Of a stretch of DNA of 64,000 nt, positions 9,270 through 18,410 are shown in pieces. Each line of letters begins with the position of its first letter. The stretch's first letter is position 1. The position numbers and the translations under genes were made by a program. The notes under the pieces were generated by a model. It was given only the letters and a program-made list of their open reading frames with translations. It searched no databases and was not told the origin of the DNA. Source of the DNA: CAYMGQ01 sp964390055 (GTDB lineage Bacteria; Bacillota; Clostridia; Peptostreptococcales; Natronincolaceae); the NCBI GenBank assembly GCA_964390055.1, contig CAYMGQ010000006.1:1-64000 (forward strand), written 5' to 3'.

Positions 9270-10985
9270 CTATTCTAACTCATTATAAATAACAAGCTGG
9301 CCCTTGCCCCTAGCTTTGGCCTGGTAAAGAGCATAGTCTGCTTCCTTAAAGAGCTCATCATATGTAGTGTTATCTTTCAGTAATGCCACTCCTATACTGA
9401 CAAAAATATCAAACTCCTCAATTGTATCCTTTAATAGCCTAGTGAATTGTTGGCATTTTTCGCCAACAAAATTCTGCGAAGGAATGTTTTTCATATAAAC
9501 GCAGAACTCATCCCCACCAATACGACCAATGATATCTGTTTGCCTAAAGGTATTTTTCAATCCCTCTGCAATTTTCTCTAGCACCATATTTCCTTTAAGG
9601 TGTCCATAGGTATCATTGATTTCTTTAAACTTATCGCAATCAAGTATTATAAAGGCATCTATACTGTCTTTGGCCCTTTCTTCCATGCTTTCTTCAATTA
9701 GCTTTCTTGCAGCTTGGGTATTATATAAGCCTGTTAGTCCATCAGTTCTTGCCTTGTGGATTAGCTCCTTTTTTTCTGCAAACTCTTCACTAATATCAAT
9801 TAACTTACCAATAATAGAATATACCCTATCCCTTTCGTCATATAAATTAGTATTAATCATCCTAAATACTCCCATAACACCATTGGGCAGGGGTAATTCT
9901 ATTATAGATGTATTGCTTTCTAACTTCTTATCTGTTAACTTGTTTTTTATAGTTTTGATAATGGTGTGAGGTTCGTTATCTCCAAATAGTTCCATACTTT
10001 TCTTGGATAATTCTAAGTAATTATTTTTCAGATAATACTCATAAAAATATTCATTAGAAATCTGCGATAGTATTTCATATCTCTTATTCTGCATCCGGAG
10101 TTGATTATTGGACCGTATGTTAGAAACAACACTCCAAGATAATATGGCTATAATACAGAAAATTATAAGCACAATTTCACTACCATAACTGCCTATAATT
10201 ATAGGCAGTGTTACCTTCCTATCAATATGGGAGGCCACGTCCAGTATAATGGTATGGATTTGTTGTTCATCTATTTCAGCAAGTCCTTTATTAATAATGG
10301 AGAGTAATATGGGGTTTTCTTCAGGAAAACCTATGGCATATTTCCTCAAACCCTTGCCTATGGGTATTGTTACGAGGTTTTTATAATTATTTCTTAAAAT
10401 ATAATAGGCAACAGAGTATGCATTCCCATATCCGTAATCCGCTTCGCCCTTTTCCACAGCATTTAAGGTCTCCTCCCTATTATTGTAGTAAATTACCTTA
10501 TCCTCTGTTACACCCTTGGGTAATTTACCTCCCCGCAAGCCGGCGTAAATCTTATTATCCAAATCTTTAGATGCTAGGTCAGAGTTTGTAAAAAGTATTA
10601 CCTCAGATTCCAAATATGGGTCCGATAATGTCATTTTCTCAGGTACATAATCATAGGTTACACCAAATAAAATATCCCCATCACTATCTAATGCCTCTTG
10701 GACAGAATCAAATAATTCATACTCAAAATGTAGTCCCGTCAAGTTGGATATTTGTTCTAGAACCTGGATAGCTATCCCTCTTATTTCCCCATCCCCATCA
10801 ACATAGTGTAGGGGAGCTCCTCCCTTGATTGAAACGGCCCTTATGCTTGGCAGCTCTTCTATATAATCCCTTTCCTCCTGAGTAAGTAGATTTTGTATAT
10901 TGGTGGCCTCAACCATTTCAATACCAATGGCGAAAAATGTATAAAGCAATATTATTATTAAAATTTTAATCCTATACTTATTCAC
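9270..10985 (-). CDS. Solute-binding-domain diguanylate cyclase (GGDEF)
   Basis: A 571-residue membrane-bound sensor. Residues 1-27 form a signal anchor. Residues about 35-255 are an extracytoplasmic bacterial solute-binding domain of family 3 type (IRAVSIKGGAPLHYVDGDGE, PYLESEVILFTNS). A second membrane helix follows near residue 275, then a PAS-like linker and a GGDEF domain with an intact GGDEF motif (GRIGGDEFCVYM) near residue 495. It should make cyclic-di-GMP in response to an amino-acid-like ligand. The start is GTG 10985 after AAGGAGAGG. The riboswitch at the left edge of the window senses the same second messenger. No inhibitory RxxD site was examined in detail. Confidence 0.88.
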   Translation of the reverse strand: MNKYRIKILIIILLYTFFAIGIEMVEATNIQNLLTQEERDYIEELPSIRAVSIKGGAPLHYVDGDGEIRGIAIQVLEQISNLTGLHFEYELFDSVQEALDSDGDILFGVTYDYVPEKMTLSDPYLESEVILFTNSDLASKDLDNKIYAGLRGGKLPKGVTEDKVIYYNNREETLNAVEKGEADYGYGNAYSVAYYILRNNYKNLVTIPIGKGLRKYAIGFPEENPILLSIINKGLAEIDEQQIHTIILDVASHIDRKVTLPIIIGSYGSEIVLIIFCIIAILSWSVVSNIRSNNQLRMQNKRYEILSQISNEYFYEYYLKNNYLELSKKSMELFGDNEPHTIIKTIKNKLTDKKLESNTSIIELPLPNGVMGVFRMINTNLYDERDRVYSIIGKLIDISEEFAEKKELIHKARTDGLTGLYNTQAARKLIEESMEERAKDSIDAFIILDCDKFKEINDTYGHLKGNMVLEKIAEGLKNTFRQTDIIGRIGGDEFCVYMKNIPSQNFVGEKCQQFTRLLKDTIEEFDIFVSIGVALLKDNTTYDELFKEADYALYQAKARGKGQLVIYNELE

Positions 10986-11064
10986 AATGGCCTCTCCTTA
11001 GAAATTTTCTCTGCTGAAAATTAGTTTTAGTCATTAAATTCCCAAAAAATATTCCAAATAAGCA

Positions 11065-11112
11065 GTCCCAGATCACTTTAAAACCACAGGATAAATTTTA
11101 GTGATCTGAGAC
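11065..11112. repeat. Long inverted repeat in the GGDEF upstream region
   Basis: GTCCCAGATCACT (11065-11077) and AGTGATCTGAGAC (11100-11112) are complementary over 13 positions with one mismatch, around a 22-base AT-rich loop. It lies 80 bases upstream of the GGDEF gene and after the chemoreceptor gene. No run of T follows on either strand, so it is not a standard terminator. It could be an RNA leader structure or an operator. Confidence 0.55.
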
Positions 11113-11221
11113 CTATAGTTAACTTGCAAGTATAAAATATAAAATTATGAAACAAATATGGAGATTATAATAGCCGTTTTACCTAGAATATTCCTATGAT
11201 TTAGAATATTACTCATCTCCA

Positions 11222-12790
11222 TTAATAACTTGTAACCGGCTTAGTTATATCAACGTCTGTTAATAAGACTCCCTCAATCCCTCCGGACATATTTTTTACA
11301 GGCATGGCTACAGAAACACAGAAGTTGTAGGTTGCTGAAGATATATAGGGCCTAGAAATATAAGTATCACCCTCTATTGCTCCACGGTAATAATCCCTAT
11401 GACCTATATCTAAACCTCGGATATGGTCTAGGGATGTAGCGGCCACCAAGCCATCCTTCCCTGCAAAGGCAAAAAGTTCTATGCATTCATTCTTTGCCAA
11501 GCTTTCTTTCATCATTTTATCCATTTCCCCTATATCCTGTTTCTTAAAAGCCTGAGAATTTATAAATTCAAGGGCAATCCCCTTGGCCTTATCAATTCTA
11601 TTTTTATGCTCAGGCTCCAGCTTAAATTGATCGCTATAATCAGAAAACATATCATTAAGTTCATTGGCCATACCCTCTAAATCTTTGATTAGGTTAAAGA
11701 CCTCATCCATAGCAATGGCCTGTTGTTGAGCCACCGCCGCTGATTGTTGTGCCCCCGCAGAAGATTCCTGTACAGAACTTACTATACTCTCGGTTAGGGA
11801 ACGAATTTGGTCTATTTTTTGTTTTTGCTCCCTGGTCAAGTTTTGGACCTGCTGGAAGGACAATACCGTTGTGTTTGTCACCTCGTCCACTATATTAAAA
11901 TGTTCCCTGGCTGTATCCGCCAATTCCTCATCTTGTCTAGCCCTTAGGGATTGTTCCTGCATAGTTTCTGAAACTAAATGAATTTGTGCAGATATATTTT
12001 CTATTAGGCCACCAATATTAGAAGCTGAGTTTGTGGATTCTTCGGCAAGCTTTCTTACCTCGTCAGCCACAACTGCAAACCCTCTCCCCTGTTCCCCTGC
12101 TCTAGCAGCCTCTATAGCAGCATTTAATGCTAATAAATTTGTCTGTTCACTTATATTCATTACTTCTATCGTGATGCCAGATATTTTTCTAGCGTAATCC
12201 TCTAGAGTCAAAACTTCACCGGCTAAATCGTCGTTTATTTTTGAATTTTCTCTAATTCTGTCTACTAATTCTGTAAGTTTATCAATGCTTTCCCTGGTAG
12301 TTTCCTGCAGTTTAATGGATTCATCTAGGGTTTCCTGGGCAAATCCTCCAATTTGCACTGAAAAGTCATCCATCTCCTTAACACTATCCATGGTTTGTAT
12401 AGCTGCCTCCGATATAACTTCTACCCCTCTTGCAATTTCCATCACAGTAACCGCCGCCTCATCAGCAGAACTGTTGGCCTCATTGGCATTTTCCAAAAGA
12501 CCCTGGACATAGTTTTTGGTTTTTTCTGAGGAAGCAAGTATATCCCCCATTAGTTTTTTATTTTCTAAAATAATCCTATTCATAGAAATGGCTACATCTC
12601 TGTAGCTTCCCCTTAAATCTTCTGGAAGGGTCTTTAACATATCGCCCCCTTCAATTTCATGCAGGGCACTCTTTAGCCTGTTTATACCCTTATTTTTGTT
12701 GAAATAACTAAAAATACATAGTCCAGTCATAAGCAATAAAGCCCCACCAAGCAATATTATCCACATAATTAAAATACTTTCCTTAACCAT
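11222..12790 (-). CDS. Methyl-accepting chemotaxis protein with C-terminal Cache-like domain
   Basis: A 522-residue chemoreceptor. One N-terminal membrane helix (residues 6-29) is followed by a short HAMP-like segment and a full cytoplasmic signalling domain (residues about 90-380) with the hairpin-tip sequence EQTNLLALNAAIEAARAGE. The last 125 residues contain DIGHRDYYRGAIEG and RPYISSATYNFCVSVAMPV, typical of Cache/PDC sensor domains. Such sensors normally lie outside the membrane and before the HAMP region; here the domain is at the C-terminus and predicted cytoplasmic. ATG follows GGAGGT. No other chemotaxis gene is in the window. Confidence 0.88.
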   Translation of the reverse strand: MVKESILIMWIILLGGALLLMTGLCIFSYFNKNKGINRLKSALHEIEGGDMLKTLPEDLRGSYRDVAISMNRIILENKKLMGDILASSEKTKNYVQGLLENANEANSSADEAAVTVMEIARGVEVISEAAIQTMDSVKEMDDFSVQIGGFAQETLDESIKLQETTRESIDKLTELVDRIRENSKINDDLAGEVLTLEDYARKISGITIEVMNISEQTNLLALNAAIEAARAGEQGRGFAVVADEVRKLAEESTNSASNIGGLIENISAQIHLVSETMQEQSLRARQDEELADTAREHFNIVDEVTNTTVLSFQQVQNLTREQKQKIDQIRSLTESIVSSVQESSAGAQQSAAVAQQQAIAMDEVFNLIKDLEGMANELNDMFSDYSDQFKLEPEHKNRIDKAKGIALEFINSQAFKKQDIGEMDKMMKESLAKNECIELFAFAGKDGLVAATSLDHIRGLDIGHRDYYRGAIEGDTYISRPYISSATYNFCVSVAMPVKNMSGGIEGVLLTDVDITKPVTSY

Positions 12791-12858
12791 GGGCTACCTC
12801 CTTTAAAAATATTCTACTATTTTCGCCCGTTTCCAAGTTGGTAATTAAGATTTTTATA

Positions 12859-13026
12859 TTAATTTAAATATTGCCCCTCCTGTAATTGGTAAAAATCCAA
12901 GATCTCAACTATTACCGTTTTTATAATTTCCTCTGGAATATTTGATAAAAGTGAAAGTTCTTCCAAGGTTAAATCTGGATTATCTATAATTAATTTTATA
13001 ACTTTTTCATAGTTTTTGCCAATCAT
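12859..13026 (-). CDS. Small helical protein, 55 residues, unknown function
   Basis: An intact small frame too short for common cut-offs. It begins MIGKNYEKVIKLII and continues with NPDLTLEELSLLSNIPEEI, ending FYQLQEGQYLN. ATG 13026 has a strong ribosome site (GGGGTGA, seven bases away). The pattern of an amphipathic helix, a short turn and a second helix followed by a beta-like tail resembles a small winged-helix DNA-binding fold, but I do not recognise a family. It is transcribed towards the chemoreceptor gene, 68 bases away, and could be co-transcribed with it. Function unknown. Confidence 0.65.
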   Translation of the reverse strand: MIGKNYEKVIKLIIDNPDLTLEELSLLSNIPEEIIKTVIVEILDFYQLQEGQYLN

Positions 13027-13065
13027 ATCTTCACCCCATTTGAAATTAATAATATATATTAGCTT

Positions 13066-13099
13066 TTAAGATATAAGTTCTCTTAAGATATAAGTTCTC
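13066..13099. repeat. Perfect 17-base tandem duplication
   Basis: TTAAGATATAAGTTCTC occurs twice back to back, just upstream of the small 55-residue gene. It looks like a recent slippage or duplication in its promoter region. Confidence 0.85.
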
Positions 13100-13247
13100 T
13101 ATAATAATAGATTTTCCTTCTTTGCTAGACATTTTTATTAGCACAATAATTTATTATAAAATAATGGATTATTATAAAATAACTATGTTATAATTACTGG
13201 GACGTAGGCTTATTAATTACATAGGATACCATAAGGGGGATATCAAT

Positions 13248-14561
13248 TTGAAAATAAAGGTAGCTAAATTTGGAGGAAGTTCCTTATCCAATGCCCAACA
13301 GTTCCGCAAAGTAGAACAAATTATTTTAGCCGATAAAAACAGGAAATATATTATTCCTTCGGCACCGGGCAAACGTAGTAATAATGATAGTAAAATTACC
13401 GATCTTCTTTATCTATGCCACACTCAGGACCAACATGGGGTCAACTTCGATAACACCTTTGCTATTATTGTAGAAAGATACCAAGACATAGTAGAGGGTT
13501 TAGGCTTATCCCTGGACTTAACACCCTATTTCAAAACTATTAAAATGGAAATGAAAAATCAAAGTTCGGTAGATTATATTGCCAGCCGTGGTGAATATCT
13601 TAATGCCATAATTTTATCAGAATTATTAGATTATAAATTTGTAGATGCCAAAGATATTATTAAATTCAATAAAAATCATACACTAGACCCAGAATTAACT
13701 AATAAAAAGATTAAAGAGCATCTCATAATAGATAAAGGGGCTGTAATCCCTGGTTTTTATGGTGCCCTTCCCAACGGTAAAATAAAAATTTTCCCTAGGG
13801 GGGGATCTGATATTACCGGTGCACTAATAGCCAAGGGGGTTAACAGTAAAATATACGAAAATTGGACAGATGTTCCTGGTTTGTTGATGACAGATCCTAG
13901 GATAGTAAGCGACCCAAAACCCATTGAAAGCATAACTTATAGGGAACTAAGGGAACTTTCATATATGGGGGCTAATGTCCTTCATGAGGAAACTATTTTT
14001 CCAGTATTAGATGCTGGTATTCCAATAAACATCAAAAATACTAATGAGCCAGATAGGCCTGGCACTATCATTACTAGTTACACAGACCCGGAAGCTCTAG
14101 GGGGAACAATTACTGGTATAGCAGGGAGGAAGGATTTTACTGTTATAGCGATAGAAAAACACCACATGAAAACAGAGATAAGCTTTATGAGGAAGTTATT
14201 TACAATATTAGAGAACTATAATATTCAGGTTCAACATATACCCTCAGGTATTGACTCAATATCAGTTGTGGTAACTGACCTGCAATTGAAAAATAACCTA
14301 GATAGGCTTGTGGAGGAAATTCAACAGCAGTGTGAACCTGATTTAATCGAAATCCACCCTAATATGGCCCTAATTGCAACTGTAGGCCATGGTATGGCCT
14401 ATACCCCTGGTATATCTGCTAAACTATTCACTGCTTTGGCAAAGGAAGGCATCAATGTTCGCATGATTGATCAGGGATCCAGCGAAATTAATATAATCGT
14501 TGGGGTGGAAACTGAAGATTTTGAAAGGGCCATAAGGGCAATCTACAATGCCTTTGTATAA
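13248..14561 (+). CDS. Aspartate kinase
   Basis: Phosphorylates L-aspartate, the first step to lysine, threonine, methionine and diaminopimelate. The 437-residue protein has the N-terminal KVAKFGGSSLS motif, the kinase core (FPRGGSDITGALIAKG) and two C-terminal ACT domains (about residues 300-437, with IAIEKHHMKTEISFM and VGHGMAYTPGISAKLFTAL), so feedback control by an amino acid is expected. The start is TTG 13248, chosen because AAGGGGGA lies eight bases before it and no ATG is near. It is a single gene, followed by a terminator-like hairpin. Aspartate metabolism also bears on the cyanophycin genes of this window. Confidence 0.93.
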   Translation: MKIKVAKFGGSSLSNAQQFRKVEQIILADKNRKYIIPSAPGKRSNNDSKITDLLYLCHTQDQHGVNFDNTFAIIVERYQDIVEGLGLSLDLTPYFKTIKMEMKNQSSVDYIASRGEYLNAIILSELLDYKFVDAKDIIKFNKNHTLDPELTNKKIKEHLIIDKGAVIPGFYGALPNGKIKIFPRGGSDITGALIAKGVNSKIYENWTDVPGLLMTDPRIVSDPKPIESITYRELRELSYMGANVLHEETIFPVLDAGIPINIKNTNEPDRPGTIITSYTDPEALGGTITGIAGRKDFTVIAIEKHHMKTEISFMRKLFTILENYNIQVQHIPSGIDSISVVVTDLQLKNNLDRLVEEIQQQCEPDLIEIHPNMALIATVGHGMAYTPGISAKLFTALAKEGINVRMIDQGSSEINIIVGVETEDFERAIRAIYNAFV

Positions 14562-14625
14562 TAGCCTTAATATAATAAGTTAGGGCAGTTTAACTATTAT
14601 TTAATTTAATTTAAAAGAAATTTTA

Positions 14626-14684
14626 CCCTCAAATTAGCTAGGTTTGTATCTTTGGGATTCTAACCGCCTATTTGAGGTGTTTTT
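14626..14684 (+). terminator. Terminator-like branched hairpin after aspartate kinase
   Basis: CCTCAAAT (14627-14634) pairs with ATTTGAGG (14670-14677) and encloses an inner AGGTT/AACC pair; a run of T follows. It can end the aspartate kinase transcript. Further small hairpins follow before the ABC operon, so an attenuator or unclassified leader RNA is an alternative. Confidence 0.6.
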
Positions 14685-14837
14685 ATGTTCCTTAATCCGC
14701 CCTTTAAATAGGGGTTAGCCTTTTATTATAAGACCTCTAAGGCCTTTCAATTATAGTAACAGAATTACATTTTACTCATAATATATAGCATAAGATTTGC
14801 TTATTTAGCCTTTAAAATATACAAAGGAGGTTTGCAT

Positions 14838-15620
14838 GTGACGGAAACTAAATTTGTTGAAATAAAAGATATCTCCAAGATTTATCATAGTAGTGATGGC
14901 GAAACTATGGCCCTAGATAATGTAACCTTTGGTGTGGACCAGGGAGAAATTGTTGCTATAGTTGGCCCTAGTGGGTGTGGAAAGTCAACCATACTGTCAA
15001 TCATTGCCGGCCTAATAGAACCTAGTAGTGGCGATGTATTAATTCAGGGTGAAAAGATTCTCAATAGCAATAAAACCATGGGATATATGTTTCAAAGCGA
15101 TCATTTATTCCAATGGCGTACTATCTTAAAAAATGTTTTAATTGGACTTGAAATTCAAAACAAGCTTAATGAGGATAGCTTTCAAAGAGTTAACAATTTG
15201 TTAGACACTTATGGCTTGGGTGAATTTAAAAACCATTACCCTAGTCAACTATCAGGTGGAATGAGACAGAGAGTAGCCCTAATTAGGACACTAGCAATTG
15301 AACCAGAATTGCTCCTATTAGACGAACCCTTCTCCGCCCTAGACTACCAGAGTCGATTGGCAGTATGCGATGATATATCGGCTATTTTAAAAAAAGAAAA
15401 AAAGACTGCAATCATGGTAACCCACGATATAGCAGAGGCCATTTCTATAGCAGATAGGGTAATAGTTCTCTCAAAAAGGCCCGCCTACATTAAGAATATT
15501 CATAATATAAGTCTCACATGGGGCCCCGGGGAGAAAACTCCCTTAAAAAGTCGGGAAGCTCCTGAATTCAGGCATTATTTTAATAAGATATGGAGGGAGT
15601 TAGATGTCTATGTCCAATAA
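14838..15620 (+). CDS. ABC transporter ATPase, nitrate/sulfonate/taurine type
   Basis: A 260-residue ATP-binding subunit of the NitT/TauT family. Walker A (GPSGCGKST), the Q-loop (GYMFQSDHLFQWRT), signature (LSGGMRQRVAL) and Walker B (LLLLDEPFSALD) are all present. The frame opens at TTG 14832, but AAAGGAGG at 14823-14830 is one base from it and seven from GTG 14838, which I take as the start. The downstream permease overlaps by 17 bases. No solute-binding protein is present, so the substrate (sulfonate, nitrate, pyrimidine-like or other) cannot be assigned. Confidence 0.9.
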   Translation: MTETKFVEIKDISKIYHSSDGETMALDNVTFGVDQGEIVAIVGPSGCGKSTILSIIAGLIEPSSGDVLIQGEKILNSNKTMGYMFQSDHLFQWRTILKNVLIGLEIQNKLNEDSFQRVNNLLDTYGLGEFKNHYPSQLSGGMRQRVALIRTLAIEPELLLLDEPFSALDYQSRLAVCDDISAILKKEKKTAIMVTHDIAEAISIADRVIVLSKRPAYIKNIHNISLTWGPGEKTPLKSREAPEFRHYFNKIWRELDVYVQ

Positions 15621-16437
15621 AAATTCCCCAGGAAATAAAATACAACATTCTTCTATTCATCTTGAGTATTTAAAAGGTGTCCAACGCCATAGAATTATGA
15701 TAAAATTATCGCAGCTTTTAGTTTTAGTAGGCTTTCTCCTCTTTTGGGAAATTGCCGCCATATTCCAATGGATTGATACCTTTTTCGTTAGTAGACCCAC
15801 TATAATTTTCAAATTAATCCTATCCCTTATTAAGGATGGTTCCTTATTTATGCATACAGCAATATCCGTATTCGAGGCTGTTATGGGTTTTTTGATAGGT
15901 ACCGTCTTGGGTACAATCATTGCCATTATGTTGTGGTGGTCTGATTTTGTGGCCAGGGTCCTAGATCCCTATCTAGTTGTCCTAAATGCCCTTCCTAAAA
16001 TCGCCTTAGGTCCCATTGTAATTATATGGGCAGGAGCTGGTATAAGCGGTATCATTGTAACTGCATTGACAATTTCAATCGTTGTAACAATACTAGCAAC
16101 CTATAATGGTTTTAAGGAAGTTGACAAGGAAAAAATTAAAATGCTAGAAGCCTTTGGAGCTAGCAAGCTGCAAATATTGCAAAAAATTGTATTTCCAGCT
16201 AGCATCCCTACTATGATTAATACTATGAAAATCAATATTGGAATGGCATGGGTTGGAGTTATTGTTGGTGAGTTTTTAGTTTCTAAGGCAGGTCTAGGAT
16301 ATTTAATAGTCTATGGTGGTCAAGTTTTCCGCCTAGATATTGTAATGGCAGGGGTCATAATCCTATCTATTTGTACCGCCCTCATGTATCAATTAATTGC
16401 CTGCTTAGAAAATAGATTTTTAAAATGGAAACAGTAA
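15604..16437 (+). CDS. ABC transporter permease, nitrate/sulfonate/taurine type
   Basis: A 277-residue inner-membrane permease with about six helices and the binding-protein-dependent transport signature (EAFGASKLQILQKIVFPAS) near residue 180, the EAA loop that contacts the ATPase. ATG 15604 follows GGAGGGAG and overlaps the ATPase gene, showing translational coupling. The final helices end in a short basic tail. It pairs with the ATPase at 14838. The partner binding protein must be encoded elsewhere, or the two-gene system uses a shared one. Confidence 0.9.
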   Translation: MSMSNKNSPGNKIQHSSIHLEYLKGVQRHRIMIKLSQLLVLVGFLLFWEIAAIFQWIDTFFVSRPTIIFKLILSLIKDGSLFMHTAISVFEAVMGFLIGTVLGTIIAIMLWWSDFVARVLDPYLVVLNALPKIALGPIVIIWAGAGISGIIVTALTISIVVTILATYNGFKEVDKEKIKMLEAFGASKLQILQKIVFPASIPTMINTMKINIGMAWVGVIVGEFLVSKAGLGYLIVYGGQVFRLDIVMAGVIILSICTALMYQLIACLENRFLKWKQ

Positions 16438-16466
16438 ACTGGTTTCAAATGCTTGAAACCAGTTTT
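16437..16466 (+). terminator. Terminator of the ABC transporter operon
   Basis: AACTGGTTTCAA and TTGAAACCAGTT form a perfect 12-pair stem with a four-base loop and end in a short run of T, directly after the permease stop codon. Confidence 0.9.
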
Positions 16467-16503
16467 CATAGTCCTATTAATAAATTAATTGAATTTGCAC
16501 ATT

Positions 16504-16839
16504 TTATTGACTTGTCTTATCTCCATTTAACAAGGGGTCCTCTTCATCGGGGGATATATCCTTAACAAGCTCTTTATCCTGTAATTTTTCCTTCTCCTTA
16601 ATTAAGTTTTCATTTTCATTGGTCAGTTTTTTTATTAATCTAGTTTGTTTAAATTGTTTAGGAAGCCCTATCAAAGTTGCGATAATTGCACCACATGCTG
16701 TAGATAAGACAATTATTAATGCTAAGGATAATTCATATTTAGCGAATAAGATACTAACCGGAACAGGTGTCGCATTTGTAATAGCAAAAATTATAAGGAC
16801 AATTGATGCAATAAGAGATATAATAAAATATATTTGCAC
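16504..16839 (-). CDS. LapA-like (DUF1049) small membrane protein
   Basis: A 111-residue protein with two hydrophobic helices (residues 4-26 and 37-60) and a charged C-terminal tail that is predicted to be coiled coil (ENENLIKEKEKLQDKE). This is the lipopolysaccharide-assembly-protein-A/DUF1049 layout, common also in Gram-positive bacteria, where the role is unknown. It starts with GTG 16839 after AGGGGGG. It lies 62 bases after the minus-strand cation-transport subunit and may be co-transcribed with it. Confidence 0.75.
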   Translation of the reverse strand: MQIYFIISLIASIVLIIFAITNATPVPVSILFAKYELSLALIIVLSTACGAIIATLIGLPKQFKQTRLIKKLTNENENLIKEKEKLQDKELVKDISPDEEDPLLNGDKTSQ

Positions 16840-16901
16840 AATAATTCCCCCCCTATATTATTATATTATCCATTATAGCATAAAAAACTGGTAAAATCTT
16901 G

Positions 16902-18410
16902 CTAAGTAATACTTAGGATAACATTATTAATTAAATTTAAAAATAGATTGGGAAATATGCCAAGGATAAAGTTCATAATAGTAAGCAAAATCATTGGAAT
17001 TAACATAGACTTGGGGGGGTCTAAGTTTTTTCTTTGCTCTAAGTCTGACTCAAAGTTAGAGCTTGCCCCTCTACTTCCTGCTACAGCTAAATTATCTATC
17101 TGTTCCTCCTTTAGTAGGCTAGATATCATAATTGGCAATAAATACACAGCTGTCAAAAATGAACCCCCAATTAGAACCACGGCATATGTTATAAATTGCC
17201 CATCCAAGGCCCCGATAACTAAGTGGGATTTACTTACAAAGCCATTTAATGGAGGGATACCCATTAGACTAAAGGTAGCCACAGTGAAACATCCCATAGT
17301 TATAGGCATTCTCCGTCCTATCCCCTCTATTTCGCTCAAACTTGTCTTCCCTGTCATATGGATGATTGTCCCTATACAAAAAAACAGGCTTATTTTTATA
17401 AAAGCATGGTTTATAATATGTAAAAGACCACCCCTTATGGAATTCTCTGTAAAAATCACTAGGCCCATCATAATGTAACCTAGTTGTGCGATTGTAGAAT
17501 AGGCCAATCTTCTCTTTAGATTTTTTTCCCCAATTGCTAATAGGGAACCTAAAATTATCATAATTGTAATCAAAATCCCCAAATATTTTGTTACATTCAA
17601 CGAAGCAACCACTTCATGCCCAAATATATAAAAGGCAATCCTAATTAAGGCAAATATTCCTGCCTTTACTACGGCAACCGCATGAAGTAAAGCACTTACA
17701 GGAGTTGGTGCAACCATGGCCCCTAATAGCCAGGCATGTAACGGAAAAATTGCTGCCTTAACCCCAAAACCTATAAACATAAGAATAAATATTTTCTGTA
17801 AGTAACCATTGGATACCAGGCCTAAAATAATCTGCCCTTGGGGTAAAAATGAGAAGCTATTTAATGCAGGAGATAACAAGAACATACCGACAAAACCTAG
17901 GCCTGCCCCAAAAAGAGAATAAATCAAATAATTTCGACCAGCCCTCATCGCTTCAGGACTTCCCTCATGAATTACAAGGGGATAAGTAACAAAGGTTAAT
18001 ATTTCATAGAACATATACAAGGTTATTAGGTTTGCAGAAAGACCAATTCCAACTGTTACTCCCAAAGCAATGATAAAAAAACCATAAAATCTTCTTGCAT
18101 GCTTTGTCCCCTCCATATAGCCAAAGGCATAAAAGGACGTGAAAATCCATAGCATAGATACCAGTATGGTAAAAATTAATCCCATCTCATCTAACTTAAA
18201 GGCAAAACTAACCATAGGGTGGGGACTGGAAATAGTAAAATTGACCCCCGGATATAAAATTCCTACCATTAAAACTAGTAAAAAAGTCGTAGCGGTACCC
18301 CCAATTATGATAGGTTTGTAGGCCTTTTCCTTGAGAGATCCCATAAACAAAATTTCTAAACCACATATAATCGGTACTAACATGGTCAATGCTAGCAATA
18401 GTGATGGCAT
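16902..18410 (-). CDS. Orphan MrpD/NuoL-like proton-conducting subunit
   Basis: A 502-residue polytopic protein of the proton-conducting antiporter family (complex I subunits L/M/N, MrpA/D). About 14 helices are visible, with the family core (VSALLHAVAVVKAGIF, RRLAYSTIAQLGYIMMG, HIINHAFIKISLFFCIG) containing the conserved Lys and His residues of the proton channel. AGAGAGG fits the second ATG at 18410 better than the first at 18419. No other Mrp, Nuo or hydrogenase subunit lies nearby, only the LapA-like gene downstream. It may act with a complex encoded elsewhere or as a stand-alone carrier. Confidence 0.85.
   Translation of the reverse strand: MPSLLLALTMLVPIICGLEILFMGSLKEKAYKPIIIGGTATTFLLVLMVGILYPGVNFTISSPHPMVSFAFKLDEMGLIFTILVSMLWIFTSFYAFGYMEGTKHARRFYGFFIIALGVTVGIGLSANLITLYMFYEILTFVTYPLVIHEGSPEAMRAGRNYLIYSLFGAGLGFVGMFLLSPALNSFSFLPQGQIILGLVSNGYLQKIFILMFIGFGVKAAIFPLHAWLLGAMVAPTPVSALLHAVAVVKAGIFALIRIAFYIFGHEVVASLNVTKYLGILITIMIILGSLLAIGEKNLKRRLAYSTIAQLGYIMMGLVIFTENSIRGGLLHIINHAFIKISLFFCIGTIIHMTGKTSLSEIEGIGRRMPITMGCFTVATFSLMGIPPLNGFVSKSHLVIGALDGQFITYAVVLIGGSFLTAVYLLPIMISSLLKEEQIDNLAVAGSRGASSNFESDLEQRKNLDPPKSMLIPMILLTIMNFILGIFPNLFLNLINNVILSIT

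Noticed and set aside
9616..9969. 117-residue plus-strand frame inside the GGDEF gene
   Set aside because: Its sequence is the low-complexity Ser/Leu-rich shadow of the GGDEF region and has no ribosome site.
14562..14831. TPP, guanidine or other known riboswitch before the ABC pair
   Set aside because: The consensus segments I know for these classes are absent; only simple stems are visible.
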